Below are positions 62,673-64,000 of a stretch of DNA of 64,000 bases, in pieces. The notes beneath the pieces were generated by a model, which ran no database searches, was not told where the DNA came from, and was given only the letters and a program-made list of their open reading frames with translations. Numbering within the stretch: the stretch's first letter is position 1; each line of letters opens with the position of its first letter. The stretch is from contig NZ_RJLC01000005.1 of NCBI RefSeq assembly GCF_003999375.1, positions 62,001 through 126,000 on the forward strand. Reading direction: 5' to 3'. The stretch comes from Pseudidiomarina mangrovi. Lineage in GTDB: Bacteria; Pseudomonadota; Gammaproteobacteria; Enterobacterales; Alteromonadaceae. Made by a program: the position numbers and the translations under genes.

Positions 62673-64000
62673 ATGACGGATGATTATCTCGGTTCACAGC
62701 TGGCGCGTCTACAAACAATTATCGACGGCACGGGTGCGGGCACCTGGGAGTGGAACGCGCAAACTGGCGAAACCCGTTTTAATGAAGCTTGGGCCACAAT
62801 GTTCGGTTACAGTTTGGCTGAGCTGGAACCCATCTCCATAGCCACATGGCGTGCTGTGTGCCACCCTGACGATCTGGTTCGTTCTGATGCCGCTCTGGCG
62901 GACTACTTTGCCGGCAAAACCTCTGAATACCGCTGCGACCTGCGCGTGCGTCACAAGGATGGCGGCTGGCGTTGGATCCGCGATAGCGGACGCATTGCTA
63001 CTTACACCGCTGATGGTAAGGCGGAATGGTTGGCTGGTGCGCATTTCGATATCACCGCATTGAAAGAGAATGAGCAGCGTCTCGCCCACAATAAAGCCCG
63101 TATGCGCGCTATCCTTGATAGTTTACCGGCCGCAGTTTATACCCAAGCAAACGCTGCTGGTCGCGCCTATACCTATGTCTCAAAGCAAATCACCGAAGTA
63201 CTTGGTGACACCCCAGAACAATGGTTGGCGAGCAGTAATGAATCGAAGTGGCAGCGCATTCATGATGCTGATCGTGAAGAAGTGCGTCAGCGCGTATTGC
63301 GCTGGTTGCGGCACGGCTCGCAGGGTGATCTGATCGAGCAATACCGCATGCGTCATATAAGCGGCCATTATGTGATGGTACATGACCACTTGCGCGCGCA
63401 ACACAACGAACACGGCGAGATCACCGAATATGTTGGGTCATTGACGGATATTAGTAGTGAAAATGAATTGAGCCAACGTCTCGACAAGCTCGCCAAGAGT
63501 GTGCACGGCGTGCTGTATCAGTTTGAGATGCGCAGCGATGGGCACATGCGCTTTCCGTATGCCGGTGATGGCATCGAACGTATTTATGGTGTCACCCCAG
63601 AGGCAGTGCGAGACGATGCGAGCTTGGTCTTTAAGGCGATTCATGCTGATGACTTAGAGACCGTTTCGGATAGTATTGCGATATCAGCGCGTACATTAAC
63701 CCCTTGGGCGTTGGAGTATCGCGTAAGAATAGACGGCGCTATTCGGTGGGTTTATGGCCACGCAGTCCCCGAGCGCGATGCCGATAACAATGTGTTATGG
63801 CATGGTTTGCTGGTTGATATTACTGACCGTAAAGTGATTGAGATAGAACTGCAACGCAGCCAGGGTCAGCTCTTGGCAGCACAAGAGGTGGCTCAATTAG
63901 GCTATTGGGAATTTTCCTTAGCTGACCAGTCGCTGTTATGGTCAGACTTGGTTTACAAGATTGTTGGTGTCGATAAAGCCACCTTTAAGCTATCCCTTGA
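62673..64000 (+). CDS. Multi-PAS sensor protein (3' end outside the window)
   Basis: About 442 residues visible from ATG 62673, still open at the right edge. It has at least three PAS/PAC units: the first (about 12-135) with GTWEWNAQTGETRFNEAWAT and RHKDGGWRWIRDSGR, a second (about 145-270) with VSKQITEVLGDTPEQWL, a third (about 275-390) with GIERIYGVTPEAVRD and RIDGAIRWVYGHAV, and the start of a fourth (AAQEVAQLGYWEFSL). No TM segment is seen, so it senses in the cytoplasm. The output domain (kinase, GGDEF or EAL) is beyond the window. Confidence 0.9.
   Translation, partial: MTDDYLGSQLARLQTIIDGTGAGTWEWNAQTGETRFNEAWATMFGYSLAELEPISIATWRAVCHPDDLVRSDAALADYFAGKTSEYRCDLRVRHKDGGWRWIRDSGRIATYTADGKAEWLAGAHFDITALKENEQRLAHNKARMRAILDSLPAAVYTQANAAGRAYTYVSKQITEVLGDTPEQWLASSNESKWQRIHDADREEVRQRVLRWLRHGSQGDLIEQYRMRHISGHYVMVHDHLRAQHNEHGEITEYVGSLTDISSENELSQRLDKLAKSVHGVLYQFEMRSDGHMRFPYAGDGIERIYGVTPEAVRDDASLVFKAIHADDLETVSDSIAISARTLTPWALEYRVRIDGAIRWVYGHAVPERDADNNVLWHGLLVDITDRKVIEIELQRSQGQLLAAQEVAQLGYWEFSLADQSLLWSDLVYKIVGVDKATFKLSL

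Noticed and set aside
1-64000. CRISPR arrays, rRNA, tRNA and insertion sequences
   Set aside because: No regularly spaced direct repeats, no rRNA or tRNA-like segments and no transposase frame were recognised.

Overview
The window is chromosomal DNA of a gammaproteobacterium. The gene content (glnA - DUF4124 gene - ntrB - ntrC next to a cpxRA-type pair, pyrE/rph/yicC, TrmL, YghU, YajQ, TonB-dependent receptors with an ECF sigma factor, many exported peptidases) fits marine or saline Alteromonadales, most likely the Idiomarinaceae (Idiomarina/Pseudidiomarina/Aliidiomarina). That placement is inferred from gene families and order; no rRNA or tRNA gene is visible to confirm it. Both ends cut genes: typA is missing its 3' end at the left and a PAS-domain sensor is missing its 3' end at the right.

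Region by region. 1-8.7 kb: typA (minus), then a nitrogen-control block whose glnA promoter is nearly textbook (two NtrC sites 34 bp apart, a perfect -24/-12 sigma-54 element), followed by a DUF4124 protein, NtrB, NtrC and a CpxR/CpxA-like pair. 8.7-17.5 kb: housekeeping and envelope genes (FieF transporter, GDPD phosphodiesterase and an unknown membrane protein in one overlapping operon; TrmL; a periplasmic binding protein; an exported cyanophycinase-like protein; PyrE, RNase PH, YicC).

17.5-26.9 kb is an accessory island: a type I restriction-modification locus (hsdM, hsdS, a 37-codon small ORF, rhuM, hsdR), followed by an AT-rich two-gene unit encoding a proteasome-like Ntn hydrolase (Thr1/Asp17/Lys33 conserved in register) and an overlapping 62-aa protein. 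This pair is the best candidate in the window for an undescribed system. The HsdS spacer carries three TAEL repeats, a known slippage-prone ruler for recognition-site spacing.

27-33.4 kb (minus) is a five-gene run: ECF sigma factor, minimal membrane-anchored anti-sigma candidate, large TonB-dependent receptor, SLC13-type anion symporter and an exported SGNH hydrolase, probably a regulated nutrient-uptake unit. 33.5-47 kb holds a diguanylate cyclase, two exported peptidases (DUF885 and S9), two LysR regulators, PpiC, Upp, DoxX and a large EF-hand membrane protein. 47-48 kb has a membrane protein - XRE repressor - YghU operon controlled by three operators spaced exactly 21 bp. 48-64 kb holds a propeller-GGDEF sensor, a yefM-yoeB toxin-antitoxin pair, EVE, TspO, GST, transporters, a Fur-boxed FecA-like receptor, a dGTPase-like protein, a methyltransferase, YajQ and the partial PAS sensor. 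Two GGDEF proteins plus YajQ (reported to bind c-di-GMP in some species) indicate active c-di-GMP signalling.
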